From the NCBI RefSeq assembly GCF_002251435.1, contig NZ_NPJI01000034.1, positions 62,001-126,000 of the forward strand: a DNA stretch of 64,000 nt. The letters run 5' to 3'. Source of the stretch: Prevotella sp. P2-180 (GTDB lineage Bacteria > Bacteroidota > Bacteroidia > Bacteroidales > Bacteroidaceae). Positions 32,644 through 43,357 of this stretch are shown here, piece by piece. The notes beneath the pieces are model-generated. The model was not told the origin of the DNA. It saw only the letters and a program-made list of their open reading frames with translations, and ran no database searches. Every line of letters starts with the position of its first letter. The first letter of the stretch is position 1. The position numbers and the translations under genes were made by a program.

Positions 32644-34959
32644 TTATTCATACACCTCCTCTATGTCGTTCGGCATGCTGACGTCATATTCCGACATCTC
32701 GCAAGGGTTATACCCTTCTGGCAGGTCGAAAATGGCGTTTTCGTTATATCCGAGTCTTGGGTCGTTATACACCTTTCTCATGTAGTACGCCCATATAGGC
32801 AGAGCCATGGTGGCACCCTGTCCCATCTGCATGGAGTCGAAGTGTATGTCACGGTCGTCTCCTCCAACCCATACACCGCTGACGAGGGTAGGTGTGACAC
32901 CCATAAACCATGCGTCGCTATTGTTGTTTGTCGTACCGGTTTTGGCAGCTATCTCACCGGTGAAGTTATATCTGAACCTCAGTCTTCCGGCAGTACCGCC
33001 ATCGACCACTCCTTTCAGCATATACAACATTTTGTGAGCGCTTTCCTCGCTAATCACCTCGTTCATTCTAGGTTGGAATTGTGCTATGATGTTACCTTCG
33101 TTGTCCTCAATCTTGGTCACGTAGAGTGGGGCACACCTGATGCCATGGTTAGCAAAAGTCGTGTATGCGCTAACCATTTCCGCCACGGTAAGGTCACAAG
33201 GTCCGAGACATAGCGACATTGATGGATGAATGTCCGGGCTGCTGAAGCCATATTCCTTCAGCAGGGTCACGAAGGCCTGCGGGTTAAGCTTGCTCATGAG
33301 GTATGCCGTTATCCAGTTGTTTGACTGTGCCAGTCCCCATTTCAGTGTCACCATTTCCCCGTATCTGCGTCTGCTTGAGTTGCGTGGAGTCCAGTTCTGT
33401 CCTGCCACCACATATGTCTGCTGTACGTTAGGTGCGAGGTCGCAAGGCGAGAATCCGTTTTCCATTGCAAGAGAATAGAGGAAAGGCTTTATGGTCGAAC
33501 CCACCTGTCGTCTTCCCTCGGTACACATGTCGTAGTTGAAGTGTATGAAGTTCAATCCTCCCACGTAAGCCTTTACGGCTCCATTAATGGGCGACATGCT
33601 CATGAATCCGCACCTGAGGAACGATTTGTAGTATTTTATCGAGTCGATTGGCGTCATGGTGGTGTCCACCTCACCATGATATGTGAAGATGCTCATCTTT
33701 GTGGGAGTATGAAACGACTTGTATATCTCGTCGTACGTAGCCCCTTGGCTATTCATGACCCTATATCTCTCGCTTTGTTTCACCGAGCGTCCGAGAATGT
33801 CGTTAAACTGCTTAGCTGTCAGTTTTCCTGAGAAAGGAGCGTTTTTCTTTCCTCTGTTTTCCTTGTTGAAAGCAGGTTGTAGGAATTTCACCACGTGCTC
33901 GTTGACCGCTTCCTCGGCATATCTCTGCATTCTTGAGTCGATAGTGGTATACACTTTCAGTCCGTCGGTATAAACGTTATAAGGTTCTCCGTTCTTTTTT
34001 GTGTTTTTGTTACACCATCCGTATAGAGGGTCGTTATTCCAGTTTATGGAGTCCTGTACATATTTATTTATGTTCCACGAAGGGTAGTTGCTTCTTTCCG
34101 GTCTTTTAGCCATGAGATACCTTCTGAGGAAGTCGCGGAAGTAAGCCGCTATTCCGTCTTTGTGGTCAGCCACGTGGAAGTTCAGGTTGAGCGGTCGGGT
34201 GGAGTAGGAGTCATACTCAGCCTCGGAGAGGTATCCAGCCTTCATCATTTGTCCGAGCACCACATTTCTTCTTTCCCTGCATCTTTCAGGGTTTCTCACC
34301 GGGTTGTAGTACGATGGGTTTTTGCAAAGTCCGATGAGAGTGGCAGCCTCATTAATGTTCAGGTCTTTGGGCTCCTTTCCGAAGTAAGTGTTTGCAGCTG
34401 TCTTTATTCCCACGGCGTTGTGTAGGAAGTCGAAATAGTTGAGATACATTGCAATTATCTCGTCTTTGGTATAATTTTTCTCCAGCTGCACGGCGATAAC
34501 CCATTCTATAGGTTTCTGCATGACACGTTCGGTCACGTTTTCCGCTTTTCCCGAATATAGCTGTTTTGCAAGTTGCTGTGTGATGGTCGACCCTCCTCCA
34601 GCGTTTTTCTGTCCGAGGATACCTCTTTTTATTATTGCTCTTCCCAAAGCCTTGAAATCAATGCCCGAATGTTCGTAGAACCTCACGTCTTCCGTAGCCA
34701 CGAGAGCCTTCACCAAGTGAGGCGAGAGCTGCGAATAGTCAACACAAATACGGTTTTCCTTATTGTAGTTCCATGTGCCCATAAGTTTTCCGTCGGCAGA
34801 ATACACCTGCGTGGCAAATCTGTTGATAGGGTTTTGCAAGTCCTCAATAGGGGGCATATATCCTATCCATCCTTCGGCGATGGCATAGAATAAGCCAGCG
34901 GCCGAAATTACGGCCACGACAAGCATGGTCCATAGCAGATGGACAATTTTTTTATCCAT
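32644..34959 (-). CDS. mrcA: Class A penicillin-binding protein 1A (transglycosylase/transpeptidase)
   Basis: 771 residues. N-terminal anchor helix (LLWTMLVVAVISAAGLFYAIA). Glycosyltransferase family 51 domain with VATEDVRFYEHSGIDFKALGRA and GGGSTITQQLAKQLY. Transpeptidase domain with the active-site GSTIKP (SxxK), SNNW (SxN) and KTGTTNNNSDAWF (KTG). Polymerises and cross-links peptidoglycan in the periplasm. A minus-strand -7 box lies ~42 bp upstream at 35001-35008. Confidence 0.93.
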   Translation of the reverse strand: MDKKIVHLLWTMLVVAVISAAGLFYAIAEGWIGYMPPIEDLQNPINRFATQVYSADGKLMGTWNYNKENRICVDYSQLSPHLVKALVATEDVRFYEHSGIDFKALGRAIIKRGILGQKNAGGGSTITQQLAKQLYSGKAENVTERVMQKPIEWVIAVQLEKNYTKDEIIAMYLNYFDFLHNAVGIKTAANTYFGKEPKDLNINEAATLIGLCKNPSYYNPVRNPERCRERRNVVLGQMMKAGYLSEAEYDSYSTRPLNLNFHVADHKDGIAAYFRDFLRRYLMAKRPERSNYPSWNINKYVQDSINWNNDPLYGWCNKNTKKNGEPYNVYTDGLKVYTTIDSRMQRYAEEAVNEHVVKFLQPAFNKENRGKKNAPFSGKLTAKQFNDILGRSVKQSERYRVMNSQGATYDEIYKSFHTPTKMSIFTYHGEVDTTMTPIDSIKYYKSFLRCGFMSMSPINGAVKAYVGGLNFIHFNYDMCTEGRRQVGSTIKPFLYSLAMENGFSPCDLAPNVQQTYVVAGQNWTPRNSSRRRYGEMVTLKWGLAQSNNWITAYLMSKLNPQAFVTLLKEYGFSSPDIHPSMSLCLGPCDLTVAEMVSAYTTFANHGIRCAPLYVTKIEDNEGNIIAQFQPRMNEVISEESAHKMLYMLKGVVDGGTAGRLRFRYNFTGEIAAKTGTTNNNSDAWFMGVTPTLVSGVWVGGDDRDIHFDSMQMGQGATMALPIWAYYMRKVYNDPRLGYNENAIFDLPEGYNPCEMSEYDVSMPNDIEEVYE

Positions 34960-35000
34960 AATTAAGTCACTTTTTTCTTCTAAAAACTGAATATCGACTG

Positions 35001-35008
35001 CAAAAATA
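35001..35008 (-). promoter_or_regulatory. -7 box of the PBP1A gene
   Basis: TATTTTTG on the minus strand, 42 bp before the start at 34959. Confidence 0.55.
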
Positions 35009-35082
35009 CTTGTTTTTATTGATATAACGAAAAAATATTGCGATTTTCTGTAATTTTTGTGCGATAAATGCGAAAATATGTG

Positions 35083-35090
35083 TACCTTAG
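35083..35090 (+). promoter_or_regulatory. -7-like box of pyrBI
   Basis: TACCTTAG, one mismatch to TAnnTTTG, 34 bp before the pyrB ATG. Confidence 0.45.
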
Positions 35091-35123
35091 CGGTCGAAAA
35101 AAACGAATAATCAAATTTTTCTG

Positions 35124-36071
35124 ATGGAAAAACATAATTTTGTGACCATAGCCGACCTCACTCGCGAGAAGATTCTATACATGATTGAGATGGCACAGGA
35201 ATTTGAGCGGCATCCCAACAGGGAGCTGCTAAAGGGAAAGGTCGTGGCGACGCTCTTTTTTGAGCCTTCTACAAGAACACGACTGAGTTTTGAAACCGCA
35301 GCCAACCGCCTTGGCGCACGTGTTATAGGTTTTGCCGACCCCAAAATCACCAGTGGTACCAAGGGAGAAACACTTAAGGATACCATACTCATGGTGTCCA
35401 ACTATGCCGACGTGATAGTTATGAGGCATTATATCGAAGGAGCTGCGCAGTATGCCAGCGAAGTGGCCCCGGTGCCTATTGTCAATGCCGGCGACGGAGC
35501 CCATCAGCATCCTTCGCAGTGTATGCTCGACCTCTATTCCATCTACAAGACTCAGGGAACACTTGAGAATCTCAACATCTATCTTGTGGGCGACCTGAAA
35601 TACGGGCGCACAGTGCACTCCCTGCTCATGGCCATGCGCCATTTCAATCCCACCTTCCATTTTGTGGCTCCAAAGGAGCTCTCCATGCCCAATGAGTATA
35701 AGGTATACTGCAAGGAGCATGGTATCAAATATCAAGAACACACTGCATTCAACGAAAAGGTCATTGCCGATGCCGACATTCTATATATGACACGCGTCCA
35801 AAAGGAACGCTTCAGCGACCTGATGGAATACGAGCGGGTGAAAAACATCTATATCCTTCGTGCCGACATGCTTACAAACGCCAAGCCGAACATGAAGGTG
35901 CTGCACCCGCTGCCAAGAGTGAACGAGATAGCATACGACGTGGACAACGACCCGCACGCTTATTACATCCAGCAAGCCGGCAACGGCCTCTTCGCCCGCC
36001 AGGCTATCTTCTGCGATGTGCTCGGCATCACTCTGGATGAAGTGAGAAACGATAAGAGTATAATAAATTAA
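35124..36071 (+). CDS. pyrB: Aspartate carbamoyltransferase, catalytic chain
   Basis: 315 residues. Joins carbamoyl phosphate and aspartate in pyrimidine synthesis. Carbamoyl-phosphate motif [13 protein letters not shown], then [29 protein letters not shown] and the C-terminal [13 protein letters not shown]. Directly followed by the regulatory chain gene, indicating the ATCase dodecamer type that is allosterically controlled by nucleotides. Confidence 0.97.
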   Translation: MEKHNFVTIADLTREKILYMIEMAQEFERHPNRELLKGKVVATLFFEPSTRTRLSFETAANRLGARVIGFADPKITSGTKGETLKDTILMVSNYADVIVMRHYIEGAAQYASEVAPVPIVNAGDGAHQHPSQCMLDLYSIYKTQGTLENLNIYLVGDLKYGRTVHSLLMAMRHFNPTFHFVAPKELSMPNEYKVYCKEHGIKYQEHTAFNEKVIADADILYMTRVQKERFSDLMEYERVKNIYILRADMLTNAKPNMKVLHPLPRVNEIAYDVDNDPHAYYIQQAGNGLFARQAIFCDVLGITLDEVRNDKSIIN

Positions 36072-36100
36072 GATGACGAGTCAACAAAAATAATATATCT

Positions 36101-36556
36101 ATGGCAAAGAACGAAATTATGGTGACTGCCATTGAGAATGGAACAGTCATCGACCATATACCTGCAGAAAAGACCTACGAAGTGTTGCAGCTTCTTCATC
36201 TCAACGAGCTTACGACCCCCGTAACCGTCGGTTGCAATCTTCGCTCAAAGAAGATAGGACGTAAGGGAATCATCAAGGTGGCCGACAAATTCTTCACCGA
36301 CGAGGAAATATCGCGTCTATCCGTTCTTGCACCCAATGTGGTGTTAAACATCATAAAAGACTATGAAGTGGTGGAAAAGAAAACCGTCACCACTCCAGAC
36401 CTCTTGCGTGGTATCGTGAAATGCAACAATCCCAAGTGCATCACCAACAACGAACCCATGGACACCCTTTTCCATATTGTCGACAAAGAGAGGGGCACCC
36501 TTAAATGCCACTATTGCGAAAAAGAACAGGACATAACCAAGGTTCAGCTCGTCTAA
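36101..36556 (+). CDS. pyrI: Aspartate carbamoyltransferase, regulatory chain
   Basis: 151 residues. N-terminal allosteric domain ([40 protein letters not shown]) and a C-terminal zinc domain with C-x4-C (CNNPKC) and C-x2-C (CHYC) ligands. Binds CTP or ATP and holds PyrB trimers together. 29 bp after pyrB. Confidence 0.97.
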   Translation: MAKNEIMVTAIENGTVIDHIPAEKTYEVLQLLHLNELTTPVTVGCNLRSKKIGRKGIIKVADKFFTDEEISRLSVLAPNVVLNIIKDYEVVEKKTVTTPDLLRGIVKCNNPKCITNNEPMDTLFHIVDKERGTLKCHYCEKEQDITKVQLV

Positions 36557-36626
36557 AATCTTGGAAGTAGGGCCTTGTTGAGCAAACGAGAAACTTAAAT
36601 TTTTTAATTAATAAAATATATTTCAA

Positions 36627-37907
36627 ATGAAAAGAGATCAACAGGTTTTTGACCTTATCGAACGTGAGCATCAGCGCCAGCTCAAAGGCATAGAGCTCAT
36701 CGCGTCCGAAAATTTTGTTAGCGACCAGGTAATGGAAGCCATGGGCTCATACCTCACCAACAAGTATGCTGAGGGATATCCCGGAAAAAGATACTATGGT
36801 GGATGCCAGGTTGTTGACGAAGTAGAACAACTTGCCATTGACCGCGTATGTAAACTCTTTGGTGCTGAATATGCCAACGTGCAGCCACACTCCGGCGCAC
36901 AGGCTAATGCCGCAGTATTGCTCGCCGTGCTGAAACCAGGCGACACCTTCATGGGACTTAACCTTGCACATGGCGGTCACCTCTCACACGGATCTGCCGT
37001 AAACACATCAGGTATCCTCTACAACCCAGTGGGCTACGACCTCAACCCAGAAACAGGACGTGTCGACTATGACGAGATGGAACGTCTCGCACTCGAACAC
37101 AAGCCAAAGCTCATCATCGGCGGTGGCTCTGCATATAGCCGCGAATGGGATTACAAGCGTATGCGTGAAATTGCCGACAAGGTAGGTGCTCTTCTTATGA
37201 TAGACATGGCTCATCCAGCAGGACTCATTGCTGCAGGACTTCTCGACAACCCGGTGAAATATGCTCATATCGTCACTTCTACCACACATAAGACACTTCG
37301 TGGTCCACGCGGAGGTATCATCCTCATGGGCAAGGACTTTGAAAATCCATGGGGACTGAAGACTCCAAAGGGTGTGACAAAGATGATGAGCCAGCTGATC
37401 AACTCGGCCGTATTCCCAGGCCAGCAAGGAGGACCGCTTGAGCATGTCATCGCAGCCAAGGCAGTGGCATTCGGCGAGGCTCTACAACCAGAATTCAAGG
37501 AATGGGCAGCACAGGTGAAGAAAAACGCTGCCGTACTTGCCGACGAGCTCGTAAAACGCGGTTTCACCATCGTCAGCGGCGGCACCGACAACCACTCCAT
37601 GCTTGTCGACCTGCGCTCTAAATATCCCGACCTCACCGGTAAGGTGGCTGAGAACGCACTCGTGGCAGCAGACATCACCGTAAACAAGAACATGGTGCCA
37701 TTCGACTCTCGTAGCGCATTCCAGACCAGCGGAATCCGTCTTGGTACACCAGCTATCACCACACGCGGTGCCAAAGAAGACCTTATGGTGCTTATTGCAG
37801 AACTCATCGAAGAGGTGCTCAACGACCCGGAGAATGAGCAGACAATAGCACGAGTTCGCGCTAAGGTGAACGAGACAATGAAGAATTATCCTCTCTTTGC
37901 CTATTAA
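36627..37907 (+). CDS. glyA: Serine hydroxymethyltransferase
   Basis: 426 residues. PLP enzyme interconverting serine and glycine with tetrahydrofolate. [39 protein letters not shown] region and the PLP-lysine motif [14 protein letters not shown]. 70 bp after pyrI, so it may share the pyrimidine transcript; it supplies one-carbon units for nucleotide synthesis. Followed by a long perfect hairpin. Confidence 0.97.
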   Translation: MKRDQQVFDLIEREHQRQLKGIELIASENFVSDQVMEAMGSYLTNKYAEGYPGKRYYGGCQVVDEVEQLAIDRVCKLFGAEYANVQPHSGAQANAAVLLAVLKPGDTFMGLNLAHGGHLSHGSAVNTSGILYNPVGYDLNPETGRVDYDEMERLALEHKPKLIIGGGSAYSREWDYKRMREIADKVGALLMIDMAHPAGLIAAGLLDNPVKYAHIVTSTTHKTLRGPRGGIILMGKDFENPWGLKTPKGVTKMMSQLINSAVFPGQQGGPLEHVIAAKAVAFGEALQPEFKEWAAQVKKNAAVLADELVKRGFTIVSGGTDNHSMLVDLRSKYPDLTGKVAENALVAADITVNKNMVPFDSRSAFQTSGIRLGTPAITTRGAKEDLMVLIAELIEEVLNDPENEQTIARVRAKVNETMKNYPLFAY

Positions 37908-37915
37908 TCCCCACG

Positions 37916-37943
37916 TGAGGTGACGCAATAGAGCGTCACCTCA
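37916..37943 (+). terminator. Hairpin after glyA
   Basis: TGAGGTGACGC / GCGTCACCTCA perfect 11-bp stem, 6-nt loop. Only a weak T run follows (TGCCCAATTTT), so it may be a terminator or a processing/stability stem. Confidence 0.6.
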
Positions 37944-37971
37944 TGCCCAATTTTCATCCTTAAAAACGACA

Positions 37972-39132
37972 ATGAACAGGAAACATATATATATCATATC
38001 AGCACTTATTGCCCTTCTCGCCCTTACTCCCTCAACCACATTCGCCCAGAAAAAAAAGAAAAAGGCTAAGGAGCCGAAACTTACAGAGGCAGAGATACTA
38101 CGGAATGCAAAACTGGAGGAAATGACATACGCCACACAGAAAATTGTATTCGTAGATAGTACAGTGGTTGACAAGCAACAGCTACATGATTTCTTGAAGA
38201 TACCATCTGAGACAGGTTCTTTTTGTAAGGCTACCGACATCTCACCCACATGCCAAGGAATGGCTTTCGTCAATGAGATGGGCAACAAGGCATACCTCGT
38301 AAACCGCGACTCCATACTATGCTCCTGCGACCTCATTGATGGACAATGGACCGAGCCCGCCAAACTGGAAGGACTTGAAACGCTTGGAGAGAAAGCTGTT
38401 TTCGCCAATCCGTTTGTCATGGCCGATGGCACCACGCTCTACTTCGCGGCAAAGAGCGATGAAGGCATTGGAGGATTCGACCTCTACGTCACACGCTACA
38501 GTGCTGACTACAATAAGTTCCTGAGTCCGGAAATAGTGGGCACGCCATTCTGTTCCACTTCCAACGATATTCTTTACATTGTCGACGAATACGACCGCAT
38601 AGCATGGTTTGCCACCGACCGTAACCAGCCCGAAGGCAAAGCATGTATCTACACCTTCATACCAACTGAGCTACGCGAAACCTACGACTCATCAATTGAT
38701 TATGAACTACTCTCAAGCTATGCCCGAATTGATGCCATCTCAGCCACGTGGGGCGATGGAACAGAGCGGGATAAAGCATTGAAACGCCTTCAGACCGCCA
38801 TTAGCCGGAGTGAAAACGAGGAGAAAGTATCTGCCTCACGCCTTTCGTTTGTTATCAACGATAATGTGGTCTACCATTCCCCAACACAGTTTCGTGCAGA
38901 GGGCAATGCCTCCCGTTTTAACACCCTTTGTGAAATGAAAGAGAAAATCAGTGAATTGACCACCCGACTCGATACCGACCGCAACTACTACGCCAAGGCC
39001 AACGAGTCAGACCGGGCCACACTCCGCCAAGAGATACTCTCCCTTGAGACAGAACTGGAAAAACTTCAACAAGAGTCAAACAACTTGGAAAAAGATATAC
39101 GCAATGCAGAAAACAAAAAAATACTTCGCTGA
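37972..39132 (+). CDS. Exported PD40/WD40-like beta-propeller protein with C-terminal coiled coil
   Basis: 386 residues. Signal peptide (ISALIALLALTPSTTFAQ) then a Lys-rich stretch. Propeller-type strands follow: QGMAFVNEMGNKAYLVNRD, VMADGTTLYFAAKSDEGIGGFDLYVTRYS (PD40-like) and NDILYIVDEYDRIAWFATDR. The last ~80 residues form a coiled coil (ELTTRLDTDRNYY, LRQEILSLETELEKLQQE). No specific function recognised; likely periplasmic. The 3' end overlaps the next gene by 29 bp. Confidence 0.72.
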   Translation: MNRKHIYIISALIALLALTPSTTFAQKKKKKAKEPKLTEAEILRNAKLEEMTYATQKIVFVDSTVVDKQQLHDFLKIPSETGSFCKATDISPTCQGMAFVNEMGNKAYLVNRDSILCSCDLIDGQWTEPAKLEGLETLGEKAVFANPFVMADGTTLYFAAKSDEGIGGFDLYVTRYSADYNKFLSPEIVGTPFCSTSNDILYIVDEYDRIAWFATDRNQPEGKACIYTFIPTELRETYDSSIDYELLSSYARIDAISATWGDGTERDKALKRLQTAISRSENEEKVSASRLSFVINDNVVYHSPTQFRAEGNASRFNTLCEMKEKISELTTRLDTDRNYYAKANESDRATLRQEILSLETELEKLQQESNNLEKDIRNAENKKILR

Positions 39133-39985
39133 GTCAGAACTCATCATCAATGAAGATGGCAGTGTCTTCCATCTTCATCTTCGTCCAGAACAGCTTGCTG
39201 ACCGTGTCATCCTCGTAGGTGACCCAGGCCGTGTAAATCTCGTTGCATCATATTTCTCCAACGTAGAATGTGAAATATCCAACCGTGAGTTCCACACCAT
39301 AACGGGCACATACTTAAACAAACGCATAACCGTATTGAGTACAGGCATAGGCTGCGACAATATAGACATTGTACTCAACGAACTCGATGCGCTTGCAAAT
39401 ATCGATTTTTCTACGCGCGAGGAACATGAAACTCCACGCAGCTTGACAATCGTCCGCATAGGTACCTGCGGCGGCCTGCAGCCATACACACCCTCTGGCA
39501 CTTTCATCGCCTCACAGAAGAGCATCGGCTTCGACGGACTTCTCAACTTCTATGCCAGGCGCAATGAGGTGTGTGACCTCAGTCTCGAAGACGCGTTCAA
39601 GGCTCATGTCATTTGGAATCCGCAACTTTGTGCACCTTATGTTGTGGACAACGATTCAGACCTGCTACAAAGCATAGCTGCCGACGATATGGTACGTGGT
39701 ATTACCATATCCTGTGGAGGCTTCTACGGACCTCAAGGACGCGAGCTCAGGCTTCCTCTTGCCGACCCGCATCTCAATGAAAAGATAGTAACGTTTGAAC
39801 ACGAAGGACTCCGCGTTACAAACTTCGAGATGGAGGGAAGTGCAATAGCAGGTCTTGCCAAGCTTATGGGCCATCGTGCCTTAACCTGTTGCATGGTAAT
39901 AGCCAACAGAAGGGCCAAGAACGTGAAACTCAATTATAATAACACCATCGACGTCCTGATAAAGAAGGTTCTCGAAAGAATTTGA
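39104..39985 (+). CDS. Nucleoside phosphorylase (uridine phosphorylase-like)
   Basis: 293 residues from the ATG at 39104 (MQKTKKYF). PNP/UDP phosphorylase family: VILVGDPGRVNLVASYF (phosphate-binding GDPGR), STGIGCDNIDIVLNEL, VRIGTCGGLQP, and the base/ribose motif NFEMEGSAIAGLAKLMGH. Cleaves nucleosides with phosphate; the exact base preference cannot be read by eye. Starts inside the end of the PD40 gene, 10 bp before mnmE. Confidence 0.88.
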   Translation: MQKTKKYFAESELIINEDGSVFHLHLRPEQLADRVILVGDPGRVNLVASYFSNVECEISNREFHTITGTYLNKRITVLSTGIGCDNIDIVLNELDALANIDFSTREEHETPRSLTIVRIGTCGGLQPYTPSGTFIASQKSIGFDGLLNFYARRNEVCDLSLEDAFKAHVIWNPQLCAPYVVDNDSDLLQSIAADDMVRGITISCGGFYGPQGRELRLPLADPHLNEKIVTFEHEGLRVTNFEMEGSAIAGLAKLMGHRALTCCMVIANRRAKNVKLNYNNTIDVLIKKVLERI

Positions 39986-39995
39986 AAAGACATAT

Positions 39996-41369
39996 ATGAT
40001 AGACATAGACAACAACGACACCATCTGCGCCGTGGCAACGGCTGCAGGAGGTGCCATTGGCGTCATCAGGGTTTCCGGACCTGATGCCATCAGTCTTACC
40101 GACAGCATCTTCAGTCGAAACTTGCAGGATGCTTCACCCAATACCATCGTTTATGGCAACATTGTTGGCACAAACAATGATATAGTTGATGAGGTACTTG
40201 TAAGTATTTTCCGTAAACCTCATTCATACACCGGCGAAGACTCTACAGAGATTTCCTGCCATGGCTCGCGCTATATTCTCTCAAGGGTTATGCAATTGCT
40301 CATCAGTGCAGGCTGTCGTCAGGCACAGCCTGGAGAGTTCACCCGTAGGGCATTCTGTAATGGGAAACTTGACCTTAGCCAGGCAGAAGCCGTTGCCGAC
40401 TTGATAGCCTCTACCAATGAGGCGACCCATCACATTGCCCTCGGACAGTTGCGTGGCAATATTACCAATACCCTTTCCTTGCTTCGCGACCAGCTTCTCA
40501 AAATGACCTCTCTGCTTGAACTCGAACTCGACTTCAGCGACCATGAAGAACTGGAGTTTGCCGACCGCTCCCAGCTCCGCCAACTTGCAGAAGAGATAGA
40601 CAGCCGCATTGTCAAAATGATAAGCTCCTTCGCATCCGGACAGGCAATAAAGAAAGGTGTTCCGGTTGCCATTGTAGGAAAGACAAATGTAGGAAAGAGC
40701 ACCTTGCTCAATGCCATTCTCGGCGAACAAAGGGCAATAGTGAGCGATGTCCATGGCACCACCCGCGACATCATAGAGGATGCCATCGACATACGTGGTG
40801 TAACGTTCAGATTCATCGACACAGCCGGACTACGCACCACAACCGATGAGATAGAACAGATAGGCATAGGGCTGACCTATCGGAAACTCAACGAAGCTAC
40901 AGTGGTGTTGTGGGTCGTAGATGAGATGCCCACAGCCAGCGAAACAGCTGAAATGACACAACGATGCCGCAACAGCCAGCTAATCGTGGTGAACAACAAG
41001 ACAGACCGGAAAAATCTTGTCGAAAGTCTAAAGGAAGAATTGAAAGACATTCCCGTTATCGGCATATCTGCTCGTTGTGGAGAAAATATCGACAGCCTTC
41101 AAGACATGATTTTCGAAGCCGCCGACATACAGTCAGTCACCGCCAATGATGTAGTAGTCACCTCGTCGCGCCATTATGAGTCGCTGCAGAGAAGCCATGA
41201 GAGCATGATGCGCACCATAGAAGGCATAGACCTTGGCATCAGTGCCGATTTACTGAGCGAAGACCTCCGTTCATGTCTTGAATCCATGTCAGAAATCACA
41301 GGTCGTGGTATCATTACCTCAAACGAAGTCCTCTCCAACATCTTCTCCCACTTCTGCATCGGTAAGTAG
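39996..41369 (+). CDS. mnmE: tRNA modification GTPase MnmE
   Basis: 457 residues. N-terminal folate-binding domain (ICAVATAAGGAIGVIRVSGPDAI), central G domain (P-loop GKTNVGKSTLLNAILGE, DTAGLRTTTDEIE, NKTD) and the C-terminal C-I-G-K end whose cysteine is needed for activity. With MnmG it makes the cmnm5 modification on wobble uridine of several tRNAs. Confidence 0.97.
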   Translation: MIDIDNNDTICAVATAAGGAIGVIRVSGPDAISLTDSIFSRNLQDASPNTIVYGNIVGTNNDIVDEVLVSIFRKPHSYTGEDSTEISCHGSRYILSRVMQLLISAGCRQAQPGEFTRRAFCNGKLDLSQAEAVADLIASTNEATHHIALGQLRGNITNTLSLLRDQLLKMTSLLELELDFSDHEELEFADRSQLRQLAEEIDSRIVKMISSFASGQAIKKGVPVAIVGKTNVGKSTLLNAILGEQRAIVSDVHGTTRDIIEDAIDIRGVTFRFIDTAGLRTTTDEIEQIGIGLTYRKLNEATVVLWVVDEMPTASETAEMTQRCRNSQLIVVNNKTDRKNLVESLKEELKDIPVIGISARCGENIDSLQDMIFEAADIQSVTANDVVVTSSRHYESLQRSHESMMRTIEGIDLGISADLLSEDLRSCLESMSEITGRGIITSNEVLSNIFSHFCIGK

Positions 41370-41394
41370 GTTTCCTGCACCTATTTCAAATTCG

Positions 41395-42780
41395 TCATTC
41401 TGTCGGTTTGATGATGACTCTGCGATAAGCGGGCAAGGCGTACTTGCTTTGGTCGTGTACCTCGCAGATGATGTGAATCTCATCGTTTGCAAAAGTTGTT
41501 GGCATGTCCACTTTAACTGTCGAAGAAGTGGCATTGCTGACAGTTGCCTTTGCCTGACTGATACCATCCTGCTGCCACCATTTGAAGGTGAGCCCATCAC
41601 CATCGGGGTCGAATGACGCAGAAGCGTCGAGACTGATGGTCTGCCCAGCTTTTGCCATGATGACGATAGCATCAGTTCCGTTCTCACCATTGACGACAGC
41701 TACCGGATTGCGGTTACCCTGTCCCTTCTCAGCCCATTCGATGCGGGCGATGAAGTCGTTAAGTTGTGAAGGATAGAACTGTCTGTAATACGTTTCCGAG
41801 ATGCTCTTCACAGGCTCCTGCCAACTGGTCCACGCACAGGTTGTCGAGTCCTTGGTCATTGTCCAAATATGAAAACCGCCCCAACCCACCTGCATCGGTT
41901 CTTCAGGATTGTGCAGACCATTGGGAATTACGTTCAGAAACGAAGGTGTATCACCCTCCACACCATATTTATAATCAGGATACTGTCTGCCCAAAGTGGC
42001 ATGTCCCTGAATCTGCGTTCTGATCAGCTGCCAGTAATCCTGTCCGAGACCGCATTGCAACTGCCATGTGCCTTCATCCCACACAAACAGAAGATCTCTG
42101 GCAAACTCCCTGCGCATCCACTGATGAGAGCTGTATGCCAGATCCATGCGCATTGCATACACCATATCCTGATCAGTGATGGTGTATAGACGGAGCTTAT
42201 GCAGAAACGCCTTCAGCTGTTCGGGCGTGCGCGTCTGCTTCACCTTCCAGATCGCCTGAGCCAATGTGTTGGCACCACCCCACGCACAAACCCAGATGGG
42301 GCGCTCATCCTTCTCGTCAGCCAGACGGATAATCAGTTCGCTACCCTCGCTGTCGTTGTCGCTGCCAATCACCTTGATGCCAGCCCGTTGACTACCCATC
42401 ACACTCCGGCTACGAATGTACTCCACACTTGGCCAGTAGCCCATCTTCTGACAACCGTTCTCTTTCTCTAAGCTGAGAAAAGCCATTTGGTCAGATCGTT
42501 TCATCAGGTTATGCACATCCGCCCCGTAAGCCTCTACCACCGAATCACGATAGGCAGCGCTCTTCGTGGGATAAGGGTCGCAGTTCCAGCCCGTCGAGGT
42601 GATGATACCCTCAATCTCCAGTTGGTCGGCATAGCAAAGCAGATGCACCAGCGACTCCGTATCATCAGGTTCAAGATCCGGTTGTCCGATGTCAGTCAAG
42701 ATCACCACACGAGGTTTCAGTTGTGCCTGTGCTCCCATTGCCAGGATACAGAGCAGCAGGGAAATAAGCAAATTCTTCAT
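41395..42780 (-). CDS. DUF1593 nucleoside-hydrolase-like exported protein
   Basis: 461 residues from the ATG at 42780. Signal peptide (MKNLLISLLLCILAMGAQAQ). The DUF1593/inosine-uridine hydrolase-like domain follows: RVVILTDIGQPDLEPDDTESLVHLL (Asp cluster), VIGSDNDSEGSELIIRLA, IWVCAWGGANTLAQAIW. The C-terminal ~100 residues are an Ig-like/PKD domain (ISLDASASFDPDGDGLTFKWWQQDG). Such proteins are found with carbohydrate-degrading systems; substrate unknown. A -7 box lies at 42814-42821 on the minus strand. Convergent with mnmE. Confidence 0.82.
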   Translation of the reverse strand: MKNLLISLLLCILAMGAQAQLKPRVVILTDIGQPDLEPDDTESLVHLLCYADQLEIEGIITSTGWNCDPYPTKSAAYRDSVVEAYGADVHNLMKRSDQMAFLSLEKENGCQKMGYWPSVEYIRSRSVMGSQRAGIKVIGSDNDSEGSELIIRLADEKDERPIWVCAWGGANTLAQAIWKVKQTRTPEQLKAFLHKLRLYTITDQDMVYAMRMDLAYSSHQWMRREFARDLLFVWDEGTWQLQCGLGQDYWQLIRTQIQGHATLGRQYPDYKYGVEGDTPSFLNVIPNGLHNPEEPMQVGWGGFHIWTMTKDSTTCAWTSWQEPVKSISETYYRQFYPSQLNDFIARIEWAEKGQGNRNPVAVVNGENGTDAIVIMAKAGQTISLDASASFDPDGDGLTFKWWQQDGISQAKATVSNATSSTVKVDMPTTFANDEIHIICEVHDQSKYALPAYRRVIIKPTE

Positions 42781-43357
42781 ATCATCTAAAAGTCTGCTGA
42801 TTATTTTATGCCGCAAAAATAACAATTATTTTTCGAATGACATTGGATTTTTTTGCGATTTTAACATTAATTTGCGACAGAGCAACAACGTGCGTTTGTA
42901 AGCGTCTCCACGATGGCGTATTGCGTAGTCCAAATTATTGTTTACCTTTGCCTCGTTTTTTTAAAAAGGTAACAAAACATTCGCCACATGATGCCAGCCA
43001 TGCAAGATATTTGTTTGTCTTGTTATATGCGATTTTTATGGAAATCGCATCGTTTTTCAATAAAAAATCGTACCTTTGCACCGAAATGTCAGATAGACGT
43101 GAATACTGAACAATATGAGGTGACGCTGAACAGGAAAGAAATATATGGCATTACCAATAAGCAAAGACGAACTGCTGAGGGCGAAGGCTGGGAATGGTAA
43201 CTTCCTTGCGACGATGCCCATATCATCAGGCTTTTGTTGACGAGAATGCTTATCTTTTCTCTATTGGACAAACAAAATGTCAATAAGGATTCGTAATTAA
43301 AAAAACTCTGGAAATCAGGAACAATAATTGAACGTCGACTACAATAAGATAACTGCA
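42781..43357. other. 577-bp gap: long leader of the accessory island
   Basis: No recognisable gene. Holds the minus-strand -7 box TATTTTTG (42814-42821) and two plus-strand boxes TACCTTTG (42943-42950 and 43071-43078). Just upstream of the second is a 9-bp hairpin ATGCGATTT/AAATCGCAT (43027-43050). After the second box, small reading frames occur, e.g. a 31-codon one at 43145-43240 (MALPISKDELLRAKAGNG...), none of a family I know. If 43071 is used, the SDR mRNA has a ~270-nt leader. Confidence 0.5.
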
